In this document: in pieces, positions 9,804 to 17,611 of the stretch
How positions within the stretch are numbered: position 1 is the stretch's first letter
Layout of the letters: each line of letters begins with the position of its first letter
Assembly (NCBI RefSeq): GCF_023656565.1
Contig: NZ_JAMOKG010000001.1
Location: 750,456 to 814,455, forward strand
DNA length: 64,000 nt
Source of the DNA: Flavobacterium tyrosinilyticum
Lineage (GTDB): Bacteria > Bacteroidota > Bacteroidia > Flavobacteriales > Flavobacteriaceae
Reading direction: 5' to 3'
The notes under the pieces: generated by a model
What the model saw: only the letters and a program-made list of their open reading frames with translations
What the model was told of the DNA's origin: nothing
The model's database searches: none
Translations under genes and position numbers: made by a program

Positions 9804-9811
9804 TATCTTTG
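9804..9811 (+). promoter_or_regulatory. Putative -7 box of mvaD
   Basis: TATCTTTG matches the Bacteroidota consensus TAnnTTTG, 18 bp before the mvaD start codon. No good TTG is seen at the -33 position. Confidence 0.55.
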
Positions 9812-9828
9812 CCAAAATTTTATAATTC

Positions 9829-10929
9829 ATGTTAACAGCAGCCGATTTTATACCAAATTCATATACTTCAGCAATCGAAAACGGAAACTTTGAATGGAGC
9901 GCTCCAAGCAACATTGCCTTAGTGAAATACTGGGGAAAAAAAGACAACCAGATTCCAGCAAATCCTTCTGTTAGTTTTACTCTAAATAACTGTAAAACAA
10001 TTACAAAATTAGGTTTTGAAAAAAGAGACACTTCGAGTTTACTCAACGTGACAAATGGTTTTTCTTTTGATTTACTTTTTGAAGGAAAACCAAAAGAAGA
10101 TTTCAAACCAAAAATTCAGAAGTTTTTAGAAAGAGTTGAAGTTTATCTGCCGTTTTTGAAAGAATATCATTTTACAATTGACACTCAAAATACTTTCCCT
10201 CATAGTTCAGGAATTGCTTCTTCGGCTTCTGGAATGGCGGCTTTGGCAATGAATTTTATGAGTTTGGAGAGAAAATTGAATCCAGAAATGACCGATGAGT
10301 ATTTCTATCAAAAAGCTTCATTTCTAGCGCGATTAGGTTCTGGAAGCGCTTGCAGAAGTGTGAAAGGGAATGTTGTCGTTTGGGGAAATCAGGAAAATAT
10401 TGAAGGAAGCACCGATTTGTTTGGAGTAGAATTTCCATATACAATTCACGAAAACTTCAAGAATTATCAAGATACTATTTTATTGGTTGACAAAGGCGAA
10501 AAACAGGTTTCGAGTACAGTTGGGCACGATTTAATGCACAACCATCCGTATGCTGAAAGACGTTTTGCTCAGGCACATGAAAATCTGGATAAATTAATTT
10601 CCATTTTTGAAAACGGAGATTTAAACGAGTTTATAAAAGTTGTAGAAAGTGAAGCATTGACACTACACGCTATGATGATGACCTCTATGCCGTACTTTAT
10701 TTTGATGAAACCAAACACACTGCAAATCATAAATGCGATCTGGAAATTTAGAAATGAAACCCAGATTCCAGTATGTTTTACGCTAGATGCTGGAGCAAAT
10801 GTGCACGTACTTTATCCCGAAAACGTTAGCGAAAAAGTACTTCAATTTATTCAGGACGAATTAGTTGTATTTTGTCAGAATAGTCAATACATTTGCGACA
10901 AAATTGGAAGTGGCGCGATTGCATTATAA
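9829..10929 (+). CDS. mvaD: Diphosphomevalonate decarboxylase
   Basis: The 366-residue GHMP-fold enzyme converts mevalonate diphosphate to isopentenyl diphosphate. Seen: SNIALVKYWGK near the N terminus, the glycine/serine loop HSSGIASSASG, the SGSACRS motif, and the catalytic aspartate in LDAGANVHV. It is the first gene of a mevalonate cluster (mevalonate kinase and a UbiA enzyme follow). Residues about 69-75 (TSSLLNV) are encoded by a stretch that resembles a dispersed repeat and may be a repeat insertion tolerated in a surface loop. Confidence 0.92.
   Translation: MLTAADFIPNSYTSAIENGNFEWSAPSNIALVKYWGKKDNQIPANPSVSFTLNNCKTITKLGFEKRDTSSLLNVTNGFSFDLLFEGKPKEDFKPKIQKFLERVEVYLPFLKEYHFTIDTQNTFPHSSGIASSASGMAALAMNFMSLERKLNPEMTDEYFYQKASFLARLGSGSACRSVKGNVVVWGNQENIEGSTDLFGVEFPYTIHENFKNYQDTILLVDKGEKQVSSTVGHDLMHNHPYAERRFAQAHENLDKLISIFENGDLNEFIKVVESEALTLHAMMMTSMPYFILMKPNTLQIINAIWKFRNETQIPVCFTLDAGANVHVLYPENVSEKVLQFIQDELVVFCQNSQYICDKIGSGAIAL
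10032..10053 (+). repeat. Repeat-like insert inside mvaD
   Basis: ttcgagtttactcaacgtga resembles the direct repeats in the cyclase gene at 22506 and 22542 (18 of 22 positions match the second) and all are in sense orientation; the following bases aaatg are shared as well with the second. It is in frame. Confidence 0.5.
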
Positions 10930-10953
10930 TTTTGCGTATCTTTAGTTAAATTT

Positions 10954-11178
10954 TTGATTATTGACATTCAATTAGAAAAACGCGAAGCGATGGAGATGTT
11001 GAAAAAAACTGATGATCCTTCAATCATTATGGCAGTTGCAAAATTGCTTAGAAAAAACAAAAAAGATTGGTGGGACGATTTGACCGATCAACAAAAAGAG
11101 GATATAGCTCAAAGTGAATTAGAATTTGAAAGAGGAGAATTTACGAGCTATGAGGATGTGATGAAAAAATACAGATAG
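10954..11178 (+). CDS. Antitoxin-like small protein of a RelE/ParE-type pair
   Basis: The 74-residue protein is read from TTG 10954 (MIIDIQLEKREAMEMLKK); ATG 10990 is an alternative. It has a charged N terminus and the C-terminal pattern WWDDLTDQQKEDIAQSELEFERGEFTSYEDVMKKYR, typical of Bacteroidota antitoxins that neutralise a RelE/ParE toxin encoded next door. A TAATTTTG box at 10926-10933 could be its promoter. A toxin frame overlaps its last codons. Confidence 0.75.
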   Translation: MIIDIQLEKREAMEMLKKTDDPSIIMAVAKLLRKNKKDWWDDLTDQQKEDIAQSELEFERGEFTSYEDVMKKYR

Positions 11179-11483
11179 TAGATCTTAAAGTAAGTTTTTC
11201 AAAAACAGCGGAGAAAAATTTAGATTCAGTTTTAAAGTTCATTGAAGCAAGATGGTCAGAAAAATCAAAAAAGATTTTTATTGTCAAATTTGAAAAAGCA
11301 ATTTCAATAATGGTGGTGAATCCAGAAATTTTTCCAAAATCAACTGTGAATAAAAAATATCGAAAATGTGTTATAACAAAGCAATCGAGCCTATTATATA
11401 GTTTTAGTGCAAACGAAATCAGGATTCACAACATTTTCGACACTAGACAAAACCCAAATAAAATAAAGAAAGACATAAAATAA
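11175..11483 (+). CDS. RelE/ParE-family toxin-like frame with no standard start codon
   Basis: An uninterrupted frame of 102 codons follows the antitoxin, overlapping its stop by 4 nt. It reads VDLKVSFSKTAEKNLDSVL, with later KKYRKCVITKQSSLLYSF and a C-terminal RIHNIFDTRQNP, the usual RelE/ParE pattern. No ATG, GTG, TTG or CTG precedes the conserved region in this frame; ATA at 11169 or 11175 is the only plausible initiator. The family acts on mRNA at the ribosome or on gyrase. It may be translated from ATA by coupling, or be dead. Confidence 0.7.
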   Translation: MVDLKVSFSKTAEKNLDSVLKFIEARWSEKSKKIFIVKFEKAISIMVVNPEIFPKSTVNKKYRKCVITKQSSLLYSFSANEIRIHNIFDTRQNPNKIKKDIK

Positions 11484-11486
11484 ATC

Positions 11487-12425
11487 ATGAAAGGACCACT
11501 ATTTTACTCAAAAATATTACTCTTTGGAGAGTACGGAATTATCCGCGACTCTAAAGGACTTTCTATTCCTTATAATTTTTACAACGGCGCTTTAAAAAAA
11601 TCTGAAGAGCCTACAGAAGAAGCCATTTCATCAAACAAAAGCTTAAGAAGTTTTGCTTCTTATCTTGAAGTGCTACATACGCAACAGCCAGAATTGGTTA
11701 CTTTTGATTTAGAAGCTTTAAAAAATGATGTTGAAACTGGAATGTATTTCGATTCTAGTATTCCGCAAGGATATGGCGTTGGAAGCAGCGGTGCGCTTGT
11801 TGCAGCTATTTACGATAAATATGCTACTAATAAAATCACTGTGTTGGAAAATCTGACTCGTGAAAAATTATTACACTTAAAAAATATATTTTCTCAAATG
11901 GAAAGCTTTTTCCACGGAAAAAGTTCTGGTTTAGATCCTTTAAATAGCTATTTGAGCATTCCAATCCTGATTAATTCGAAAGACAATATTGAAGCAACTG
12001 GTATTCCAACTCAAAGTTTTGACGGAAAAGGTGCTGTATTTTTGTTAGACTCAGGAATTGTTGGAGAAACTGCTCCAATGGTAAGTATTTTTATGGAAAA
12101 CCTAAAAGATAAAGGTTTCCGTGCTATGCTTAAAAATCAGTTTGTGAAATATACAGATGCCTGCGTAGAAAACTTCCTGCATGGCGATATGACATCTTTG
12201 TTTACCAATACCAAAAAACTTTCTAAAGTTGTTTTAAATCACTTTAAACCAATGATTCCAGAACAATTTCACGGAATCTGGCAACACGGAATTGACTCTA
12301 ACGATTATTACCTAAAACTTTGCGGTTCTGGAGGAGGCGGTTATATCCTTGGTTTTACCGAAGATTTAGAAAGAGCCAAAGCATCCTTAAAAGACTATAA
12401 ATTAGAAGTAGTTTACCAGTTTTAA
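11487..12425 (+). CDS. GHMP kinase, mevalonate kinase-like (GYDIA family)
   Basis: The 312-residue protein starts MKGPLFYSKILLFGEYGIIRDSKG. GHMP motif 2 is seen as GYGVGSSGALVAAIYDKY and motif 3 as KLCGSGGGGYILGF. The Bacteroidota GYDIA family of this kind is usually taken as mevalonate kinase or phosphomevalonate kinase; position after mvaD fits ATP-dependent phosphorylation of mevalonate. The ATG lies 3 bp after the toxin-like frame. Confidence 0.82.
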   Translation: MKGPLFYSKILLFGEYGIIRDSKGLSIPYNFYNGALKKSEEPTEEAISSNKSLRSFASYLEVLHTQQPELVTFDLEALKNDVETGMYFDSSIPQGYGVGSSGALVAAIYDKYATNKITVLENLTREKLLHLKNIFSQMESFFHGKSSGLDPLNSYLSIPILINSKDNIEATGIPTQSFDGKGAVFLLDSGIVGETAPMVSIFMENLKDKGFRAMLKNQFVKYTDACVENFLHGDMTSLFTNTKKLSKVVLNHFKPMIPEQFHGIWQHGIDSNDYYLKLCGSGGGGYILGFTEDLERAKASLKDYKLEVVYQF

Positions 12426-12501
12426 AGTTAAACCTCTAAAAATATTGTTGTGATGTATTGAATACCCTTTCCTAAAATTTAATCTTAAAAAATTATTGCC
12501 T

Positions 12502-13092
12502 ATGAAAAGTATTTTAAAGATTATCAAAACAACTTTTTTAGGAGGAATTCTTTTTTTAGTGCCTTTAGTTATACTATTAATTGTTTTGGAAAAAGGATAT
12601 GGTATTATACAAAAAACAACACTTCCGCTAGTAAGTGCTTTACCAAAAGTAAGCGTTTTAGGGCTTGCAATTCAAGAACTTGTTGGATTATTAATCATAA
12701 TTCTAATCTGTCTAGTCGCTGGATTATTGGCAAGAACTGCAGCGGCAGAAAAATTGGTTCAGAAATTAGAAGAAGGAATTTTAAGTTTTGTTCCCGGTTA
12801 TTCATTTATGAAAAGCATGAATGAAAATATATTAGGATTAGAATCTAAAGACGATTTAAAAGTAATATTAGTTCCTACTGATGCTGGTTTACAATTTGCT
12901 TTTTTAATAGAACAAATCAGTGATGAGAAATCTACAGTTTTTATACCAGATGCTCCAAACCCTTGGAGCGGGTCGGTGGTTTTTGTAGATAAAAAAGATA
13001 TTACAGAAATCGATATTACGCAAAAACAAGCTTTGGCCTGCATTCGAAAATTAGGTTACGGATCTGAAGAATTGTTAAAAAACAAGCTCTAG
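12502..13092 (+). CDS. DUF502 family membrane protein
   Basis: ATG 12502 gives 196 residues (MKSILKIIKTTFLGGILFLVP). Two long N-terminal membrane segments (about 12-32 and 52-78) are followed by a soluble part with PGYSFMKSMNENILG and VFIPDAPNPWSGSVVFV, the DUF502 signature. Function is not known. It lies inside the isoprenoid cluster. Confidence 0.85.
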   Translation: MKSILKIIKTTFLGGILFLVPLVILLIVLEKGYGIIQKTTLPLVSALPKVSVLGLAIQELVGLLIIILICLVAGLLARTAAAEKLVQKLEEGILSFVPGYSFMKSMNENILGLESKDDLKVILVPTDAGLQFAFLIEQISDEKSTVFIPDAPNPWSGSVVFVDKKDITEIDITQKQALACIRKLGYGSEELLKNKL

Positions 13093-13154
13093 TTTTCAGA
13101 ATCAAAAAATATACTTTAACTTCCCTACATCAAATCAACTCCACTATATCATCT

Positions 13155-14111
13155 ATGTTAAGCAGACAACAAAAACTTTTAGTAATGAAAATTGTTAGTC
13201 TGTTCTCTGTAGTTCGAGGTTACAATATTCCAATTATCGTTTTAGCCCAGTATTTATCGGCAATTTTTATATTGGCGCCAGAAATTAGAGCGTTGGATAT
13301 TTTGCTTGATTTTCACTTGTTTTTAATTGTTTTTGCTTCGGCTATTACAATCGCTTCAGGATATATCATCAATAATTTTTACGACAGTCAGAAGGATTTG
13401 ATTAATCGTCCGAATAAATCCATGCTGGATCGTTTGGTTAGTCAGAAAACTAAATTGAACGTATATTTCAGTTTGAATTTTCTCGCTGTTCTAATGGCTT
13501 TTATAGTTTCCTGGAGAGCCTTTTTGTTCTTTTCGGGCTATATTTTTATGATTTGGTTTTATTCTCATAAAATTAAAAAATATCCCATTATTGGAAATTT
13601 AATGTCTGCTTTGCTTGCTGTAACACCGTTTTTTGCGATTTTACTTTATTTCTATAATAAGATTTCGTTTGAAGAAATTGAGAATCATATGAGTCATTTT
13701 GTGGTGATTTCGGCACATGCGGTTTTCTTGTTTCTGCTTTTATTGATTCGCGAAATGATAAAAGATTTAGAAAACCTGAAAGGCGATTTAGTAAGCGACT
13801 ATAGAACCATTCCGGTTTTATACGGAGAAAAAATTTCTAAGCAAATTATCACGGGGTTGACTTTGTCTACCATTTTACCTGTTTACGTTTTGGTTAATAT
13901 TTATGATGTAGGCTATATGGACATTTATTTCTATGTCTGTTTTGGAGTTCTTCTTTTCTTCCTGATTTATTTATGGAAATCGGACTCTAAAGAACAATAT
14001 CTAAGACTACATAATGTTCTTAAGTTCCTGATTGTATCTGGCGTTTGCTGCATTGTTTTGATTAACCCGAGCGTATTATGGCATGGTCGCGAATTGATTT
14101 CTAATTACTAA
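13155..14111 (+). CDS. UbiA-family prenyltransferase, geranylgeranylglycerol-phosphate geranylgeranyltransferase-like
   Basis: The 318-residue membrane protein has about eight or nine hydrophobic segments. UbiA metal-binding motifs are visible as NNFYDSQKDLINRPNK (about 75-90) and DLENLKGDLVSDYRTIP (about 203-219). Bacterial relatives in this position are annotated as geranylgeranylglycerol-phosphate geranylgeranyltransferases. The isoprenoid genes upstream would supply the prenyl diphosphate. Acceptor specificity cannot be read from sequence alone. Confidence 0.82.
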   Translation: MLSRQQKLLVMKIVSLFSVVRGYNIPIIVLAQYLSAIFILAPEIRALDILLDFHLFLIVFASAITIASGYIINNFYDSQKDLINRPNKSMLDRLVSQKTKLNVYFSLNFLAVLMAFIVSWRAFLFFSGYIFMIWFYSHKIKKYPIIGNLMSALLAVTPFFAILLYFYNKISFEEIENHMSHFVVISAHAVFLFLLLLIREMIKDLENLKGDLVSDYRTIPVLYGEKISKQIITGLTLSTILPVYVLVNIYDVGYMDIYFYVCFGVLLFFLIYLWKSDSKEQYLRLHNVLKFLIVSGVCCIVLINPSVLWHGRELISNY

Positions 14112-14125
14112 AGCTTTTTATTTCA

Positions 14126-14181
14126 CAGAGATTCGCAAAGTCTTTTTTGTGTAACTCCGCGAAATTCTTTGCGAATCTCTG
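14126..14181. repeat. Intergenic inverted repeat, cagagattcgcaaag family
   Basis: Perfect 15-nt arms lie at 14126-14140 and 14167-14181, just after the UbiA stop. A relative of this family lies at 45590-45680. Confidence 0.7.
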
Positions 14182-14289
14182 CGGAACAACCTATTTTAAA
14201 AAGACCAATTATATTGCTCCTAAACCTCTTAAAATAAAGCGCTATTAATCTAAGAACATTGAACTTAAGATTTATTAGCAGGAAAAAAC

Positions 14290-14297
14290 TATCTTTG
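14290..14297 (+). promoter_or_regulatory. Putative -7 box of rluB
   Basis: TATCTTTG matches TAnnTTTG, 17 bp before the rluB start codon. The nearest TTG (14259-14261) is further away than the usual 17-23 bp. Confidence 0.5.
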
Positions 14298-14314
14298 CAC
14301 AAATTAATGATTCT

Positions 14315-15223
14315 ATGAACAACAAGGAAGGCAACAATAAAAGAGGCGGATCGAGACCAAATAGCTCACGACCAAACTCTAACAAGCCAAAACCTCCTAT
14401 GGCTAAGCGCGCGCAAGGGCCTAAAAAAGTAAAACCTGAAGTTAAAGCTGCTCAGGAAGCTGCTGCTGAAAAATTGAGAAAACAAAATCAGCCAGCAAAG
14501 AGACAAAAGGCTTCAGATGAAATTCGTCTGAACAAATACATCTCTAATTCTGGTGTTTGTTCTCGTCGTGACGCCGACATTTATATTCAGTCTGGAAACG
14601 TTAAAGTTAACGGTACTGTAGTTACAGAAATGGGTTATTTGGTAAAACTAAATGATGTTGTAAACTTTGACGGTGTTACATTAACTCCTGAAAAGAAAGA
14701 ATATATTTTATTAAATAAACCTAAAAACTTTACGACTGCCTTTGACGAAGGTCAGGAATATCGTAACGTTCTAGAACTTGTTCGTGGCGCTACAAATGCA
14801 AAAATTGCTGCTGTAGGAAGAATGGACAAGAATACAACTGGTTTATTATTGTTTACAAACGATACAGATATGATTCGTAAGTTTACATTGCCAAACCAGA
14901 AATCGTCTAAAATCTATCAGGTTTCTTTAGACAAAAACTTGAAATTTGAAGATTTAGAGAAAATCAGCAAAGGTTTAGTTCTTGACGGACACCGCGTTTT
15001 TGTTGAAGAAGTAAGCTATATTGATAATGAACCAAAAAGCGAAGTTGGTCTTAAACTGCGTACTGCTAACGTAAAAGTGGTGCGTTCAATTTTTGAATCT
15101 TTCGAATACAATGTATTGCGTATTGACCGTGTTTCGTTTGCTGGATTAACCAAAAAGAATCTTCCTCGTGGAAATTGGCGCTTTTTGACCGATCAAGAAG
15201 TTATCAATTTGAAAAACACATAA
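14315..15223 (+). CDS. Pseudouridine synthase, RluB-like
   Basis: The 302-residue protein begins with about 65 residues of Asn/Ser/Pro/Lys-rich low-complexity sequence, common for the Bacteroidota form. An S4 RNA-binding domain follows (IRLNKYISNSGVCSRRDADIYIQ, about 70-92), then the RsuA/RluB catalytic domain with GRMDKNTTGLLLFTND, where the aspartate is catalytic. It modifies 23S rRNA (RluB class). It has its own promoter-like box and a strong terminator. Confidence 0.87.
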   Translation: MNNKEGNNKRGGSRPNSSRPNSNKPKPPMAKRAQGPKKVKPEVKAAQEAAAEKLRKQNQPAKRQKASDEIRLNKYISNSGVCSRRDADIYIQSGNVKVNGTVVTEMGYLVKLNDVVNFDGVTLTPEKKEYILLNKPKNFTTAFDEGQEYRNVLELVRGATNAKIAAVGRMDKNTTGLLLFTNDTDMIRKFTLPNQKSSKIYQVSLDKNLKFEDLEKISKGLVLDGHRVFVEEVSYIDNEPKSEVGLKLRTANVKVVRSIFESFEYNVLRIDRVSFAGLTKKNLPRGNWRFLTDQEVINLKNT

Positions 15224-15251
15224 GCATTTTTCAAATTTAAGTCATAAATGA

Positions 15252-15285
15252 ATCCTATTTTCTTCTAGAAAATGGGATTTTTTAT
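15252..15285 (+). terminator. Rho-independent terminator of rluB
   Basis: A 12-bp stem (15252-15263 with 15267-15278, one G-T pair) with a 3-nt loop is followed by TTTTTATTT. The T-run is on the + strand, downstream of rluB. Confidence 0.75.
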
Positions 15286-15894
15286 TTAAAAACTAAAGAA
15301 ATTATGTCCGAAAAGGGTAAAAATAGATCTTCCGATAGATTGGTTTTTATCTTCTACAGTTTCGTAAGATGAAAAACCTAGGATGATTTTAATTCCGGGA
15401 GGAATGCTGTTTAAAATATCTCTTTTTTGGTCTTCTAAAAGGAGCTTTAAACTTTCTATTAATTGAAGATTGTATCTTAAATAAGACATTACAAGTAATG
15501 CTGAAAAGTTAAGTATTTCTCTGGCTGTTTCGCTTTTAATGCCAACTTCGTTTGAAACCATTTCTGAAATTCTGCCTTTTTTGTTGGAGAATAATTCTTT
15601 CAGTAAAGCATTTCCTTCTATGCGGTAACAATCGTCGACTGATAAAATTCTGCCTGCATTAAAGTCTATTTCTTGGTAAAAAGTAGAATCTTCTTGGATT
15701 AATGAAACGATTTCAGAATAAAAATCAGATTCTTCAGCTTTGTTATAGAGTCCCATTAAAATTGTACCGATCGAGACGTCTATTCCCTTTATTAAAAGTG
15801 CATCATTCTCAAAATAAAACTTGTTTAACTTGGAGACAACATTAGAAGAAATAAAGCGTCTAAGTTCAATTTGTAGGTTTGGGGTCATACTCAT
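15286..15894 (-). CDS. DUF937 domain-containing protein
   Basis: The 202-residue protein has no signal peptide and an alpha-helical look. The stretch GNALLKELFSNKKGRISEMVSNEVGIKSETAREILN (about 97-132) resembles the DUF937 helical repeat. Role unknown. It is convergent with rluB and is a single-gene unit. A 268-bp gap with no gene lies upstream (15895-16162). Confidence 0.65.
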   Translation of the reverse strand: MSMTPNLQIELRRFISSNVVSKLNKFYFENDALLIKGIDVSIGTILMGLYNKAEESDFYSEIVSLIQEDSTFYQEIDFNAGRILSVDDCYRIEGNALLKELFSNKKGRISEMVSNEVGIKSETAREILNFSALLVMSYLRYNLQLIESLKLLLEDQKRDILNSIPPGIKIILGFSSYETVEDKNQSIGRSIFTLFGHNFFSF

Positions 15895-16162
15895 AACTTA
15901 AAAAATGATTATTTATACTTATTTAAAATAATCGATAAAATGAGGCTTTTTATCGTTTATCGTGATAAAAATATAAAATATTTTAACATTTCCAAAAATT
16001 AAGTTAAAAATTTACCTTCTTAATAACCAGTTCTTAACACTAAAAACGTCTTAACACTAGCAAACTCAACCCTTTCGTTGTCAAACACAAAAGAAAAAAA
16101 GTTAAGAAAAGTTTGATGTTTATTTTTGCAAGCAACGCCAAAAAGCTAAAATTGTTATAGAA

Positions 16163-16663
16163 TTAAAATAAAATGTTTCGATATTCCCACACAATATTTA
16201 AAAATATGCCCAAATAAACCACTGCAAAAAGAAAATTAACGAAACTCGAAGCGATGAATCCCAATAGCGATCCAGTGGCTGCTTTTATAGCTCGCTTATG
16301 ATTTTGAGAATCATACATTAATTCGCCTATTAAAGCGCCTAAAAATGGTCCAATAATAATTCCAAAAGGAATTGGAGCAAAGATTCCGACAATTAAACCA
16401 ATGTTGGTTCCCCAAACTCCATAAGAGCTTCCTCCAAACTTTTTAGTGCCTTTTGACGGAATAATATAATCTAATACAGTGATGATGACCATTAGAACAA
16501 AAGTAATCCCTAAAACCCAGTAATTATTTTCGACTGCTTTAGTCAGGTAAAGTAATAATATCCCAACCCAAGAGCTTGATAATCCAGGTAGAACAGGAAG
16601 AAAGCTTCCAAAAACGCCCACGATTACACATATAAATCCTAGCAGCACTAAAAGTAAATCCAT
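16163..16663 (-). CDS. DUF456 family membrane protein
   Basis: The 166-residue protein is almost entirely hydrophobic, with about four membrane segments. Glycine-rich motifs GSFLPVLPGLSSSWVGILLLY and FGIIIGPFLGALIGELMYD are typical of DUF456. Function is unknown. It is divergent from the next secreted protein gene, sharing a 44-bp gap. Confidence 0.85.
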   Translation of the reverse strand: MDLLLVLLGFICVIVGVFGSFLPVLPGLSSSWVGILLLYLTKAVENNYWVLGITFVLMVIITVLDYIIPSKGTKKFGGSSYGVWGTNIGLIVGIFAPIPFGIIIGPFLGALIGELMYDSQNHKRAIKAATGSLLGFIASSFVNFLFAVVYLGIFLNIVWEYRNILF

Positions 16664-16707
16664 AATATTTTGTAAGTTTGTACTTATTATTTAAACATTT
16701 TACTAGT

Positions 16708-17091
16708 ATGAGAACTCTTGTAAAAATAGTTTTTTTTCTATTCTTTGTATTTTCCATCAGCGAAAAAACAATAGCTCAATCTAAGAAACTTTCTACAAAT
16801 GACAAAGTAATACAAGACAGTCTTTACTCCTCCAATAAGAAAAAAGTAATAAATTTTTCTATGAGAGACTTTGATAAGCTATTTTTCGATTTTTTTAGTA
16901 AAAAAAATGATCCCAATATCCTTCTGAGTAAAATTGAATTTTATACCTATATGGTTCAAATAGCAGCTTTTTCAGATAGACTCATCAAATTATATCCTGA
17001 TCAAAAGGAAGTTGCAGAAAAAAATAAAGAAAATTGGCTGTCGGAAAACTATGAAGATTATTTAGAATACAAAGCTTCTCAAAAAAAATAA
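16708..17091 (+). CDS. Secreted protein of unknown function
   Basis: ATG 16708 gives 127 residues with a signal peptide (about 1-24, ending in IAQ). The mature part is Lys/Asp/Phe-rich with no domain I recognise. The next lipoprotein gene starts 34 bp downstream, so the pair may be co-expressed in the envelope. Confidence 0.65.
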   Translation: MRTLVKIVFFLFFVFSISEKTIAQSKKLSTNDKVIQDSLYSSNKKKVINFSMRDFDKLFFDFFSKKNDPNILLSKIEFYTYMVQIAAFSDRLIKLYPDQKEVAEKNKENWLSENYEDYLEYKASQKK

Positions 17092-17125
17092 TCGTATTTT
17101 TGTTATATCATCCAATTTTAAAACT

Positions 17126-17611
17126 TTGAGGCAGTTTTTCCCTTTTCTTATTTGCATCCTTTTTAATTCTTGTCAATATTTTGAGAAGCAGGTTCCGTCT
17201 GAAAAAGAATTACTTCAAAAAGAGTTGAAATCTATTAACTGGAAAGAAGTTGATGAATATCCTTCTTTGCCTGATTGCGATAAAATTGGTGATAAAAAGC
17301 TTCGCCAGCAATGTTTTTTTGAAGTGATGTCGAATCTTATTCAAGAAAAACTTAACGTTGATACTTTATCTATTCTATATCCAGAATTGGACACCATTGA
17401 AGTCAAAGTAACTGTTTTTCCTAACTCAACTATGAAGTTTGAACCTCAGTTTCCTAAAGATTCTGTAGTTTACGATACTATAAGGATTGACAGCATTCTG
17501 CACGCGCGTCTAGTCGATTTTCCCAAAGTAAATCCAGCCATAAAACGCGGTATTCCAGTAAAAACACAGTTTATTTTGCCTGTAATTATAAAAGCAAAAG
17601 AAGAAAAGTAG
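17126..17611 (+). CDS. Putative lipoprotein with TonB-C-like tail
   Basis: The 161-residue frame starts at TTG 17126 (MRQFFPFLICILFNSC), giving a lipobox with C16. The C terminus (HARLVDFPKVNPAIKRGIPVKTQFILPVII) resembles the last strands of the TonB C-terminal domain seen in the proteins at 34573-36852. No membrane helix for ExbB/D contact is present, so a classical TonB role is unlikely. Convergent with the glycosyltransferase gene, whose stop codon abuts its own. Confidence 0.6.
   Translation: MRQFFPFLICILFNSCQYFEKQVPSEKELLQKELKSINWKEVDEYPSLPDCDKIGDKKLRQQCFFEVMSNLIQEKLNVDTLSILYPELDTIEVKVTVFPNSTMKFEPQFPKDSVVYDTIRIDSILHARLVDFPKVNPAIKRGIPVKTQFILPVIIKAKEEK

Noticed and set aside
16121..16128. 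TATTTTTG on the plus strand as a promoter
   Set aside because: No TTG at -33 and no plus-strand gene until 16708; it would run antisense to the DUF456 gene. Not enough support.
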